From Methanococcus aeolicus Nankai-3 (GTDB taxonomy: Archaea > AGJL01 > Methanococci > Methanococcales > Methanococcaceae): 64,000 nt of DNA. Under the pieces are notes generated by a model that was not told where the DNA came from, ran no database searches, and was given only the letters and a program-made list of their open reading frames with translations. Positions within the stretch are counted from its first letter, which is position 1. Each line of letters opens with the position of its first letter. The position numbers and the translations under genes were made by a program. The stretch lies in contig NC_009635.1 in the NCBI RefSeq assembly GCF_000017185.1, positions 1,449,189 to 1,513,188 of the forward strand, given 5' to 3'. Shown here in pieces: positions 37,952 to 47,313 of the stretch.

Positions 37952-38338
37952 TTAGTTTCCAATGGCAATGTCTCCTGATTCGCCTGTTCTAATTCTTATG
38001 GCATCTTCGGTAGGCATTACAAATATTTTACCGTCTCCAAATCTTCCAGTTCTATTAACTTTCATAATTAATCCTACTACAAGTGGAACATCGGCCTCTT
38101 CGGCAACTACGGAAATCATTCTTTTAGGGATATATTTTAAATGTAATCCTAGGGCTTCTCCTTCTTCTCTTATTTTATCTAAATCTACCAAATCAGGCAT
38201 ATTTAGTGCAAAATAACCTTTCTGTTTTCCCCTTCCAAAGCACTCACACATAGTCATGGCAGGAAATCCTACACTAGAAAGTGCCTCAGCAGTTTTTCTA
38301 ACTGCATTTGGTCTTATTATTGCTATTATTTCTTTCAC
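37952..38338 (-). CDS. nifI2: nitrogenase regulatory GlnB-like protein NifI2
   Basis: A 128-residue PII-family protein. In methanococci NifI1 and NifI2 form a complex that senses 2-oxoglutarate and blocks dinitrogenase when ammonia is present. KEIIAIIRPNAV opens it, and the C-terminal GRFGDGKIFVMP box is typical. The T-loop is longer than in NifI1. I start at GTG 38338 after AGGTGAAAATT; the GTG three codons upstream overlaps that site. Confidence 0.93.
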   Translation of the reverse strand: MKEIIAIIRPNAVRKTAEALSSVGFPAMTMCECFGRGKQKGYFALNMPDLVDLDKIREEGEALGLHLKYIPKRMISVVAEEADVPLVVGLIMKVNRTGRFGDGKIFVMPTEDAIRIRTGESGDIAIGN

Positions 38339-38352
38339 AATTTTCACCTGTG

Positions 38353-38673
38353 TTATTTGGTTTGTTTTTCGCCTGTTCTAATGGTGTATAATTCCTCCAA
38401 TGGCTGAATAAAAATTTTCCCATCTCCGAAATTTCCTGTTAATGCAGAGGACTTTATTAATCCTACAACTTCATCAACTTCATCATCGCCAACAGCAAGT
38501 AATAATAGTGTTTTAGGTAATTCGTCGTAATATATTTCTCCAACTTGTAATCCGCCCTGTTTTCCTCTTCCTACTGTATTTAATTTTGTAAATGCAGGAT
38601 ATCCTGCGTTTTCAAGAGCATCTACTACATCATCTACTTTTTCAGGTCTAACAATCGCTTTTATTAATTTCAT
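38353..38673 (-). CDS. nifI1: nitrogenase regulatory GlnB-like protein NifI1
   Basis: A 106-residue PII-family protein with KLIKAIVRPEKV at the start and GNFGDGKIFIQPLE near the end. The T-loop region contains VGRGKQGGLQVG. It is the partner of NifI2, encoded 14 bp downstream. GGTGAAATA precedes the ATG. Confidence 0.94.
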   Translation of the reverse strand: MKLIKAIVRPEKVDDVVDALENAGYPAFTKLNTVGRGKQGGLQVGEIYYDELPKTLLLLAVGDDEVDEVVGLIKSSALTGNFGDGKIFIQPLEELYTIRTGEKQTK

Positions 38674-38739
38674 TATTTCACCGCATATTTTTTAATTATA
38701 ATTATAGTGAATCACAAATGTTATTTAATGGCCTATATA

Positions 38740-38758
38740 GTTAAGAGAATCTCCTAAC
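38740..38758 (-). promoter_or_regulatory. stem-loop between nifH and nifI1
   Basis: On the minus strand GTTAGGAG pairs with CTCTTAAC (one G-U) around a 3-base loop, 108 bp after the nifH stop. No T-tract follows. In other diazotrophs a stem-loop after nifH raises nifH mRNA relative to downstream genes; the same role here is inferred. Confidence 0.4.
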
Positions 38759-38866
38759 CGTGTTATTAATTATTCTGTTATCTACTTTATAGGCATATCA
38801 ATAAATGTCGTCGATTTACTATCTCTAATTTATTAAAATAATTAAATAGGATTAATAATTATAGAA

Positions 38867-39718
<852 letters not shown>

Positions 39719-39770
39719 TTAACACACCTTATTATTTTTTTTAAATTTTAATTTTACTAATTGTTATATT

Positions 39771-39784
39771 GGAATAATACTTCC
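39771..39784. promoter_or_regulatory. NrpR-type operator (second site) of nifH
   Basis: GGAATAATACTTCC, an exact GGAA-N6-TTCC palindrome, in the nifH leader downstream of the first operator. In M. maripaludis two tandem sites of this form bind the repressor NrpR, which is released by 2-oxoglutarate under nitrogen limitation. Confidence 0.85.
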
Positions 39785-39803
39785 TATTTTATTGTAGGTA
39801 TAC

Positions 39804-39817
39804 GGAAATATATTTCC
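39804..39817. promoter_or_regulatory. NrpR-type operator (first site) of nifH
   Basis: GGAAATATATTTCC, flanked by C and G to give a 16-bp perfect palindrome. It lies just downstream of the predicted nifH transcription start, where repressor would block initiation. It is the stronger-looking of the two sites. Confidence 0.88.
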
Positions 39818-39845
39818 GCTTCTAAATTATAGTAGGTTATTATAG

Positions 39846-39853
39846 TATATAAA
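39846..39853 (-). promoter_or_regulatory. nifH TATA box
   Basis: TTTATATA on the minus strand within CTTTATATACTATAA. A start about 25 nt downstream (near 39822) would put the first operator immediately after the start site, the arrangement known for the M. maripaludis nif promoter. The rest of the 270-bp gap holds the leader and a GGGAGCTCCC palindrome (39922). Confidence 0.7.
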
Positions 39854-39988
39854 GATTTTTATTTTAATAATCTAAATAAATATATAAAAGAATATATAAT
39901 AATAAATAAAAATATGTTAAAGGGAGCTCCCAACTTAAATTCCCAACTTAAAAACAAAAGAAAATATTATTAAAAAAAGATAAATTTA

Positions 39989-41494
39989 TTATTTAAACCA
40001 AAATTTTAAAAACAATTTTCCAAATTCAGTTATTTTTACAGTAGCGCGGTCCTTTTCAGCAAATCCACATTGAAGAAGCGGTTCAACCCTATCATATGCC
40101 GTTCTCCTATGAATGCCAAGCTCTTTTGCAAGTTCTTCTATTTTTACAGCACCTCCCATAGTATCAATTTTAAGCATCGTTTCCTTTGTAGCGGGATACT
40201 TAGTAATCATGTGAATACCTTCTTTTGCACTTATTGAAATTAAATCTGGGACTATTGAGCACATTGATACTGTATAATTCATATATTTACTAAATATAGC
40301 TTCACCATAAGGAGTAAATCCAAATAATGGGTTTGATGTGTATTCTTTTAAACATTCTTTTATGGTTGTTTTGGATATTTCGGTTAAAAATAGGGAGGTT
40401 AAACAGAAAGTTAATGGTGAAATATGTTTGGTATATTTTGGTGGCGTATTTACCGTGGAGCTAATGGCATCATCAAATAGTTTTTTTATGGTTTCGTCAT
40501 TAATATCGACTAATTTTAGTTCATTTCCTTTCATAACATTTGAACCACATATCAATATATCATTTTTTATGGAAATTGGACCTTTTATATGTATATTTCC
40601 ATTTGAATCCACTAATCCAAAAGGATGTGATAAATAATATGCCCTATCTTTTTGGAGCTCCGTATTGGATCCCTCATAATTTAAAATATTCTTATAATAT
40701 TTCAATGAATTAATATAATTTAAGGAATATATATAACGCTTATTTGCATCTGTAATTATAGTTTTATTATCATTGTAGTTTATAGTTTGCTGTTTTCCTT
40801 CTGTTATGTCTCCCTTTTTATTGTTGCCGTCGGATGACATATATTCTGTATTTTCATTGTTTTTAGTATGGTCCATTAGAGAACGGCTACTACTATATGA
40901 TATCTTGGGTATTATGTCTCCTCCAATTGCAACACAAACTACACTATCAAAATATGCATCATTGCAGTATTGGTATGTTTCTTTAAATTTAAAGTCATCT
41001 GATGTAGTTCCGCCAAAAATTGGGGTGGTTATCCCCAATACATCAACAATACCGTTTAAAACTTCTTCTTCAAATTTGCAATAATCCATAAAAACCATCA
41101 TCAATTTGGGCATCATTCCAAGGTCATCCATTGCAGCACTAGCGGCTTTTTTCCCTGCATCTCTGGGATTCATAGAAATACCTAATCCAACACCGGCACC
41201 AACATTGAAGTATTTTGAAGCTAAAATGCCCACAAAAACCGAATTTTCACATAAATTATTATTTATTATTCCATATTTTGAGCTTCCTCCTACAATAGTA
41301 GTTTTTTCCCCAAGAATTAGATTAACTCCGTTTAAAACTTCCTCTGGGTTGTAATCTGGATGGGAGAATAAAAACACTACATTGGGCATAGAGGATTTGC
41401 TTAAATTTTTTAATGCATCTGATGTGGCATGAGCTCCGGCTTTTAATGGATTGTCATCCTTAGATGCCCCATACCCAAATTCTATAAACTTCAC
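39989..41494 (-). CDS. FIST sensor domain fused to a winged-helix DNA-binding domain
   Basis: A 501-residue protein. The first 400 residues carry FIST N and FIST C sensory domains: GASKDDNPLKAG, IVGGSSKYGI, FGGTTSDDF, then SHPFGLVDSNG and FGFTPYGEA. FIST domains are thought to bind small ligands such as amino acids. A linker rich in N, K and S (about residues 210-245) separates the two parts. The last 70 residues form a winged helix-turn-helix (VKIEELAKELGIHRRTAYDR). The combination suggests a one-component regulator. Start: GTG 41494 after GGTGTTAGT. It is divergent from a receiver/histidine kinase pair. Confidence 0.82.
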   Translation of the reverse strand: MKFIEFGYGASKDDNPLKAGAHATSDALKNLSKSSMPNVVFLFSHPDYNPEEVLNGVNLILGEKTTIVGGSSKYGIINNNLCENSVFVGILASKYFNVGAGVGLGISMNPRDAGKKAASAAMDDLGMMPKLMMVFMDYCKFEEEVLNGIVDVLGITTPIFGGTTSDDFKFKETYQYCNDAYFDSVVCVAIGGDIIPKISYSSSRSLMDHTKNNENTEYMSSDGNNKKGDITEGKQQTINYNDNKTIITDANKRYIYSLNYINSLKYYKNILNYEGSNTELQKDRAYYLSHPFGLVDSNGNIHIKGPISIKNDILICGSNVMKGNELKLVDINDETIKKLFDDAISSTVNTPPKYTKHISPLTFCLTSLFLTEISKTTIKECLKEYTSNPLFGFTPYGEAIFSKYMNYTVSMCSIVPDLISISAKEGIHMITKYPATKETMLKIDTMGGAVKIEELAKELGIHRRTAYDRVEPLLQCGFAEKDRATVKITEFGKLFLKFWFK

Positions 41495-41799
41495 ACTAAC
41501 ACCACATGGTTGTTATTTTATTATCTATAATTGTTTTATTTTTTTATTTGGTCCTGCTTAGCAATTTATATTTATATATTTAGTTTATCATATATATGTT
41601 ATTAACTTTTTAGACATACACATATAGATAAATAACCATATAATTTTTCCTCATATGATTGATATATATACCACATAGTAAATTGACGAACACTCTTAGT
41701 AAATAGTGTATATAAATTGAAGTATTTATTTTGTCTAAATAGTCCTTAATTATTTTGGACAATAAACGAACACATATGCCAATTCACCATAATCTCTAT

Positions 41800-41988
41800 T
41801 ATAGTTAATCTTCAATAACCGTCCTTTATTTGTCCTATCGTAAAAAAATTCCTCTGGAATTTTGAGGTCGTAAAAACTCCTTCGGAGTTTTGAGAAATTA
41901 TTATGGGCATATTTACTTCGTTTTTAGTAATATATATTTTGGCTTTTTAATTATGGCATATTTATGAAAACGACCAAGATTGACTATA
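41800..41988. mobile_element. MITE-like element, copy D (189 bp)
   Basis: Begins TATAGTTAATCTTCAATAAC and ends GACCAAGATTGACTATA. The core has hairpins AAAATTCC-TCT-GGAATTTT and AAACTCC-TTC-GGAGTTT joined by TCGTAAAA linkers, and a 3' part (GGCATATTTATGAAAACGACC) shared with copy E. Confidence 0.75.
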
Positions 41989-42219
41989 AACTATTTTAAT
42001 AATCTTCCATGTTTATATGGTAGCATATACAATTTTAAATATATATAACTATGTTCATAATGGTTATAAAGGTTTGATATAATTTTAAATTAAAATATCT
42101 ATGGCAAAAACACCCATGTTGATGGAACTAATATTATAATATATGGTGGGTCAAAAGAGAAATGTCGACCATAATAAGAAGAACATACACCTATAAAAAA
42201 GAATGGACTCAGGGAGGAT

Positions 42220-42417
42220 TATAGTTAATCTTCAATAACGGTCCTTATCCGGCTTATTATTAAATAAAATCTCTTCGAGATTTTATACAAAAGCATAGCT
42301 TTTGTAAACAAAATCCTTCTAGGATTTTGTAAACAAATTTCTATGTTTTTTAGTAATGTAGTGGTGATTTTGGATTTAATCGTGGCATATTTATGAAAAC
42401 GACCAAGATTGACCATA
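42220..42417. mobile_element. MITE-like element, copy E (198 bp)
   Basis: Begins TATAGTTAATCTTCAATAAC and ends GACCAAGATTGACCATA. Three hairpin modules in a row (ATCTCTTCGAGAT, AAAGCATAGCTTT, ATCCTTCTAGGAT) are separated by ATAC and GTAAAC linkers. Its right third matches copy D. Confidence 0.75.
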
Positions 42418-42655
42418 GATAAAATATTATGTTATAATATGTTTTTGAATCAGAGGAAAATTTCTAGAAACAGAAATAGCAGAATGACAATAAATTAATA
42501 TTAAAATTAGTGATATACAGTATTATATGTAAGTGTTAAATGGTATAATTTATATACACTATAAATACTAAACATATCAAAAAATCTATAATTAATAAAT
42601 ATTATCTTATTAATACGCCCATATTTATTAAAATATTAATTGTTAGGGTGACAAA

Positions 42656-43045
42656 ATGGTCAAAATACTTGTAGTTGAGGATAATGATGACATACTAAAT
42701 CTTATAAAAATTATACTTGAATTAAATAATTATGAAATTGTTATGGCGTCAGGCGGGCATGAAGCCTTGAATTTATTAAAAAATATGCAAGAATTACCTG
42801 ATTTAATATTGTTGGATATAATGATGCCAGAAATTAGTGGATGGGATGTATTGGATATTATGAAATCGAATAAAAATTGGAAAAAAATACCAGTTATAAT
42901 TTTAACGGCATTGGCACAAGAAAAAGATATTAAAATAGGAAAGGAAAAACAAGTTGATGGATATATAACTAAACCTTTTGAAAAAAAATATCTTTTGGAA
43001 CAAGTAAATGAGTTAATATTAAAAATGCAAAAGGGCAATAAATAG
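42656..43045 (+). CDS. single-domain response regulator (receiver)
   Basis: A 129-residue CheY-like receiver with no output domain. VEDNDD is the acidic pocket, LILLDIMMPE contains the phospho-acceptor Asp, and TKPF has the conserved Lys. AGGGTGACAAA precedes the ATG. The histidine kinase gene follows 57 bp downstream, so they form a pair. Without an output domain, the receiver must act through protein contacts. Confidence 0.94.
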   Translation: MVKILVVEDNDDILNLIKIILELNNYEIVMASGGHEALNLLKNMQELPDLILLDIMMPEISGWDVLDIMKSNKNWKKIPVIILTALAQEKDIKIGKEKQVDGYITKPFEKKYLLEQVNELILKMQKGNK

Positions 43046-43102
43046 GATAAATAAATAGGATATTTAGGTAGATTACTAAATTAATAATATATAGGTGTAA
43101 AT

Positions 43103-45025
43103 ATGGGGGAAATACCCAAAATAAGAAAATTTGGAACTAAATTAACGATTTATTCTATTATTGTCGCACTTATCCCCGTGGTTATTCTTGGAGTGGTGTC
43201 CTCACATACTATTACACAAACCATGAATGAGCAGGCACAAGACAAAATAAACACCGACTTATATGCTGCGGAAGAGTTTATGGGGCACAACCTTGATAAA
43301 TTGTCTTCTATATGTGAATATACCGTCAATTCTCCCGATTTACTGGAGAACATGAAAAATAAGAATATTAAAAATTTAAAAAATATACTATTATTGACAA
43401 AAAAATCTAGTGATGCTGATTTTGTTACTTTATTTGATAATACTGGAAATGTAGTATTGAGGTCAAATAACAATAACTATGGAGATAAAGAACTTTCAGA
43501 CCATATAAAAAAGGTTTTAAATGGGAGTAATGTCACAGCCACCATAATATTGGATGAAAATACTGTTAAAAAAGAGAATCTTGAAAATAAAACAATTATT
43601 TATATATTTGATAAGGGTGATTTTGTACCTCTTGATATGGAGAATAAATCCATTGAATATAGGGGTCTTGCACTGGTATCGATAAAACCAATATATGATA
43701 ACAATACTGGCGAAATAATGGGGGCCCTGATGATATCAAAAGTGCTCAATAAAGATACATATATTGTAGATAAAATTAAAGCAACTACAAAGGACACCTC
43801 CACCATATTTTTAGGAGGGCTTAGAATATCTACAAATGTTCAAGAAAATCACGAACGGGCAATAGGGACCTTTGTATCGCAGAATGTATATGAACAAGTA
43901 ATAAAAAAAGGAGAAATATACTATGGGCGTGCATTTGTTGTTGATGATTGGTATTTAACAGCATACAAACCAATTAAAGATGATAACAATAATATTATCG
44001 GAATGATATATGTTGGAGTTCCAGAAAAGCCCTTTATCGCACTCCAAGATAAAATAAAACACATAATTTTATGGGTTGGTTTAGTAGCCTTTTTAATGGC
44101 CTTGGTGGTTTCGGTAATTATTAACAGCACCATTACAAGACCAATAAAGAAGCTGAAAAAAGGAGTAGAAATGATGGGAAAGGGGGACTATAATTTCAGA
44201 GTTAATATTAATAGCAATGATGAATTTGAAGAACTTGCACATGCATTCAACAAAATGGCCGATGAAATTAAAAGCTCACAAGAAAAATTAAAAAAACAAG
44301 CCGAAAAGCTGGAAATATCATACAATGAACTGAAAAAACTGGATAAATTCAAATCCGAAATAATATCCATAGTTTCGCATGAGTTAAGAACGCCACTGAC
44401 CTCAATAAAAGGGTATGTAGAGCTTGTATTAGATGGCACAATGGGCACCATAAACGAATCTCAAAAAAGATGTCTTGAAATTGCCAATGAAAATATTGAC
44501 CGGTTAAAAAGGTTGATAGATAATATGCTTGATTTATCAAAAATAGAGCGTGGAGAGCTAAAAATGGACATATCCAAGGTGAATTTAAATGATATCGTTC
44601 AAAATGTGGTTCATTCATTAAAGCCATTGGCTGATGGAAAGAATATAAAAATAATAAATAAAGTAGAGCCCATAACTGCAAATTTGGATAAAGATAAAAT
44701 AACAGGTGTGCTAACTAATTTAATAGAGAATGCCATAAAATTCTCCCCCGTAAACGAAAATGTAACTATTGAGGCATTTAAAGAAAATAATATGGTACAT
44801 ATAACTGTAAAAGATAACGGTCCAGGTATACCAAAATCTGAATTAACTAAAATATTTGATATATTCTATCAAGTTAATTCTTCTGCAAAAAGAATAAAAA
44901 GTGGTTCGGGTCTTGGTTTAGCGATATGTAAAAGTATCGTGGAATCCCATGGTGGAAAAATATGGGTAGAAAGTAAGTTTGGAAAAGAAAGTACATTCCA
45001 TATATTGCTCCCATTGGATAAATAA
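43103..45025 (+). CDS. membrane sensor histidine kinase with Cache-type sensor
   Basis: A 640-residue kinase. TM1 lies at about residues 18-40 and TM2 at about 320-342; the outside loop between them looks like a Cache sensor. A HAMP domain (ITRPIKKLKKGVEMMGKGDY) and a short coiled coil follow. HisKA carries SHELRTPLTSIKG with the phospho-His; HATPase boxes are NLIENAIKF, DNGPGIP and GSGLGLAI. Histidine kinases are rare in Methanococcales, so horizontal gain is possible; the stretch also lies among repeat elements. GGTGTAAAT precedes the ATG. Confidence 0.94.
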   Translation: MGEIPKIRKFGTKLTIYSIIVALIPVVILGVVSSHTITQTMNEQAQDKINTDLYAAEEFMGHNLDKLSSICEYTVNSPDLLENMKNKNIKNLKNILLLTKKSSDADFVTLFDNTGNVVLRSNNNNYGDKELSDHIKKVLNGSNVTATIILDENTVKKENLENKTIIYIFDKGDFVPLDMENKSIEYRGLALVSIKPIYDNNTGEIMGALMISKVLNKDTYIVDKIKATTKDTSTIFLGGLRISTNVQENHERAIGTFVSQNVYEQVIKKGEIYYGRAFVVDDWYLTAYKPIKDDNNNIIGMIYVGVPEKPFIALQDKIKHIILWVGLVAFLMALVVSVIINSTITRPIKKLKKGVEMMGKGDYNFRVNINSNDEFEELAHAFNKMADEIKSSQEKLKKQAEKLEISYNELKKLDKFKSEIISIVSHELRTPLTSIKGYVELVLDGTMGTINESQKRCLEIANENIDRLKRLIDNMLDLSKIERGELKMDISKVNLNDIVQNVVHSLKPLADGKNIKIINKVEPITANLDKDKITGVLTNLIENAIKFSPVNENVTIEAFKENNMVHITVKDNGPGIPKSELTKIFDIFYQVNSSAKRIKSGSGLGLAICKSIVESHGGKIWVESKFGKESTFHILLPLDK

Positions 45026-45062
45026 TGCTGGTTAAGAATTTTATCTTAATGCCGATGGCGAA

Positions 45063-45271
45063 TATAGTTAATCTTAAAAACTATCTCTTTATTGTCCAAA
45101 ATAATTAAATAAAATCTCTTCGAGATTTTGTACAAAAGCATAGCTTTTGTAAATAAAATCCTTTTAGGATTTTATACAAAATCGAAGATTTTGTAAACGA
45201 ATTTTATTATTAAAAGCAAAATATGGGGTTGGAGAATATGATTTAGTGAAACAGTTCGAAGATTGACTATA
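45063..45271. mobile_element. MITE-like element, copy F (209 bp)
   Basis: Begins TATAGTTAATCTTAAAAACT and ends GTTCGAAGATTGACTATA. Four consecutive hairpin modules (ATCTCTTCGAGAT, AAAGCATAGCTTT, ATCCTTTTAGGAT, AAAATCGAAGATTTT) fill the left half. It occupies the junction between the histidine kinase and the convergent radical SAM gene. Confidence 0.72.
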
Positions 45272-45285
45272 AACAGAAATTATGG

Positions 45286-46839
45286 TTAAATTATTGCCCG
45301 TCCTGTAATAGAACGGCGACCATAACCTGTTATTTCAACATCTACAAAACTATTTAATTTTAAATCTTTATTTTCTATTCCAATTAACAACGGATAACTA
45401 CCAAATTGTCGCCCAAAATAAAGATTTTCTTTTTCTTTCAATTCTATAAATACATTTTTTAATATGCTCCCAATCGGCAGCATTTTTCTTAACATATTAT
45501 TGTCAATATCTTTTCTAACTTTTTCCTTAAAGCTTTTAAATATCGTTTTTCTTTTTTCTGCTTTTTTAACATCTTTTTCAGTAATATCTGTGCCAAAGAA
45601 TGGAACAACCTGCCTTATATTTATTCTTCTTATTAATAGGTTATCATTTTGTATTTCTTTTAAATAACTATAATTTATCTCAAAAGTTTCTTTTGTTTCG
45701 CCTTTTAGTCCAAACAATAAATTTATTCCAGGCAATAAATAAGGCATACCTGTGGAGCTCCTTAATCCACCTACTTCATTTAATAATTTTGTGGCATTCA
45801 ATACATCTTCGGGAGTGGTAAATAAATTATTTTTTTTAATAACATTTTCGTCAAAACTTTCCACTCCAAAAGCTGCCACATTTCCGCCTGTGCAATATCT
45901 TACCAATGTTTTAGCTATTTCTCGGCTTTCTATGGGATGGTGAGAAATTACAGCTGGATTTGCATTATCAATATGTAATACCTCCGGATTTACCGAGGAA
46001 ATACCTTTAAATAATTTTTCAACTGTTTCTACATTTGGTTTAGGAACATCGTATTGTTCGCTTTCTTTTGCACCATAGGAAAACATACATGGTTGCCTTC
46101 CTATTCTATAATATTTAGCTCCTTCTTTTGATAGTGCCTTTACCTCATTTATTATGTCTTTGGGATTTCTATATGTGGGAGCTCCGAACCTTCTGGGCTC
46201 TGTGCAAAAACTACAACCGCCGCTCATATTTCTGGAACAACCTCTGTATGTTTCAATCTCATTAACAATATATGGATAATTAGGGTGCTGTTTTATTATT
46301 TTTGCCCCCTTTATAGCATAATCCTTTATATCTTTGTAATAATTATCAATATTATCAATCGCATTTATATCTATATTATTAATTTTTTCTAAATTAAACT
46401 TATTTTCAATTAAATCTTTAATGGTTAATTCAAGGTTTTCTTCCGCTACAACATCAAAAAAGTATTTTAATTTACTATCGTCTTTTATTTTGCCCCCTTC
46501 CATAGAAGAACCAAATTTTGTAGCAACAGGGCCGCCTAATATCTTTAACCCATTAAAATCGTATAAAATAGATACAATTTCCCGAAGTGTTGCAGGATTT
46601 GCATTTAAATATTTTCCGGGGGTATGAAAACCACAAATACTAATTATTACATCGAATTTATTGAAGTCAAATCCTTTTGATTTTATAAGGCTTCGTAGTT
46701 TATCGATAGTTATATAATATACATCATAGTTATAATTATACAACACACCTGCTGTATATCGCGGATATGTCCCAAAATATGGGGGAACTCCAAGACCAGC
46801 AGGTTCGTCTGTATATGCATCAAGAATTAAAAATTTCAT
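45286..46839 (-). CDS. radical SAM protein with unusual Cx7Cx2C motif and C-terminal TRAM-like domain
   Basis: A 517-residue protein. The N-terminal 180 residues resemble a B12-binding/MiaB-type Rossmann region. The cluster motif reads GCSRNMSGGCSFC, that is Cx7Cx2C instead of Cx3Cx2C. The barrel continues with INLLFGLKGETKETF and ends in a TRAM-like segment (FVDVEITGYGRRSITGRAI). A TRAM domain suggests an RNA substrate. I know similar archaeal proteins but not their reaction. AGGGATAAT precedes the ATG. Confidence 0.8.
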   Translation of the reverse strand: MKFLILDAYTDEPAGLGVPPYFGTYPRYTAGVLYNYNYDVYYITIDKLRSLIKSKGFDFNKFDVIISICGFHTPGKYLNANPATLREIVSILYDFNGLKILGGPVATKFGSSMEGGKIKDDSKLKYFFDVVAEENLELTIKDLIENKFNLEKINNIDINAIDNIDNYYKDIKDYAIKGAKIIKQHPNYPYIVNEIETYRGCSRNMSGGCSFCTEPRRFGAPTYRNPKDIINEVKALSKEGAKYYRIGRQPCMFSYGAKESEQYDVPKPNVETVEKLFKGISSVNPEVLHIDNANPAVISHHPIESREIAKTLVRYCTGGNVAAFGVESFDENVIKKNNLFTTPEDVLNATKLLNEVGGLRSSTGMPYLLPGINLLFGLKGETKETFEINYSYLKEIQNDNLLIRRINIRQVVPFFGTDITEKDVKKAEKRKTIFKSFKEKVRKDIDNNMLRKMLPIGSILKNVFIELKEKENLYFGRQFGSYPLLIGIENKDLKLNSFVDVEITGYGRRSITGRAII

Positions 46840-46879
46840 ATTATCCCTTATATTACTCTTATATTACTTATTATTGTTC

Positions 46880-47072
46880 AAAACGAACGAAGTGAGTTTT
46901 GAATTTTGGTCCGAACCTTTTCGAGCGATAGCGAGAAATCAGAAGAAATCCAAAGGATTTCTTTACTGCCTACGGCATCGTATAACTTGACAAAACCTTT
47001 TCAAGGTTTTGTAAGTCAGCTAATCCAAAGGATTAGCTTCGAATTCACAAAGTGAATTTTAAGATTTTTAAA
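46880..47072. repeat. cluster of hairpin modules
   Basis: About 190 bp made of consecutive inverted repeats, among them AAATCCAAAGGATTT, AAAACCTTTTCAAGGTTTT, GCTAATCCAAAGGATTAGC and AATTCACAAAGTGAATT. Imperfect ends GAACCTTT and AAAGGTTTGGTTC bound the cluster. It has no TATAGTTAATC termini, so it is either another element type or a recombined core. Confidence 0.6.
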
Positions 47073-47158
47073 GGTTTGGTTCTGCCATGCATAAAAATTA
47101 TATTTATTAATAGCATTGTTATATTATTAGCTATATATTTTATTATATTAATACATAT

Positions 47159-47238
47159 AATATGTCGGTGATGATTTAGATATTATTGTCTGATATAGAA
47201 CATATAAATGAAGAACCGTATGAGCTCTGAGACATATT
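47159..47238 (+). ncRNA. box C/D guide sRNA
   Basis: C box GTGATGA (47168-47174), D' CTGA (47190-47193), C' ATGAAGA (47208-47214, one mismatch) and D CTGA (47227-47230) are in the right order and spacing. AATATGTC (47159-47166) pairs over 8 bp with GACATATT (47231-47238), forming the terminal stem that closes the C/D kink-turn. The guide regions are 47175-47189 (D' guide) and 47215-47226 (D guide, ACCGTATGAGCT). It should direct fibrillarin to 2'-O-methylate targets; I could not identify them. It is free-standing between the radical SAM gene and pdxT. Confidence 0.8.
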
Positions 47239-47313
47239 ATTTTTTTATTAATTATATTAATTATTTTTTTTATATGCCAATATTTTAATTTTATAATTTA
47301 AAAAGGTGAGAAT

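Larger units (their letters stand above)
41495..42655. other. 1.16-kb non-coding divergent region with two MITE-like copies
   Basis: The region between the FIST-wHTH gene and the response regulator holds copies D (41800-41988) and E (42220-42417) and AT-rich promoter-like stretches. A 20-codon ORF at 42162-42224 ends where copy E begins and may be a truncated gene start. I see no tRNA or box C/D RNA here. Confidence 0.5.

Noticed and set aside
42162-42224. 20-codon ORF ending at the left edge of MITE-like copy E
   Set aside because: It could be the start of a gene cut by the insertion, but it has only a weak ribosome-binding site and no continuation is readable beyond the element.
42225-42416. 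63-aa minus-strand ORF
   Set aside because: It lies entirely within MITE-like copy E and reads through its hairpins; the frame is open only because of repeat composition.
46880-47072. CRISPR array
   Set aside because: The repeats are inverted, differ in sequence and have no constant unit or regular spacer length.
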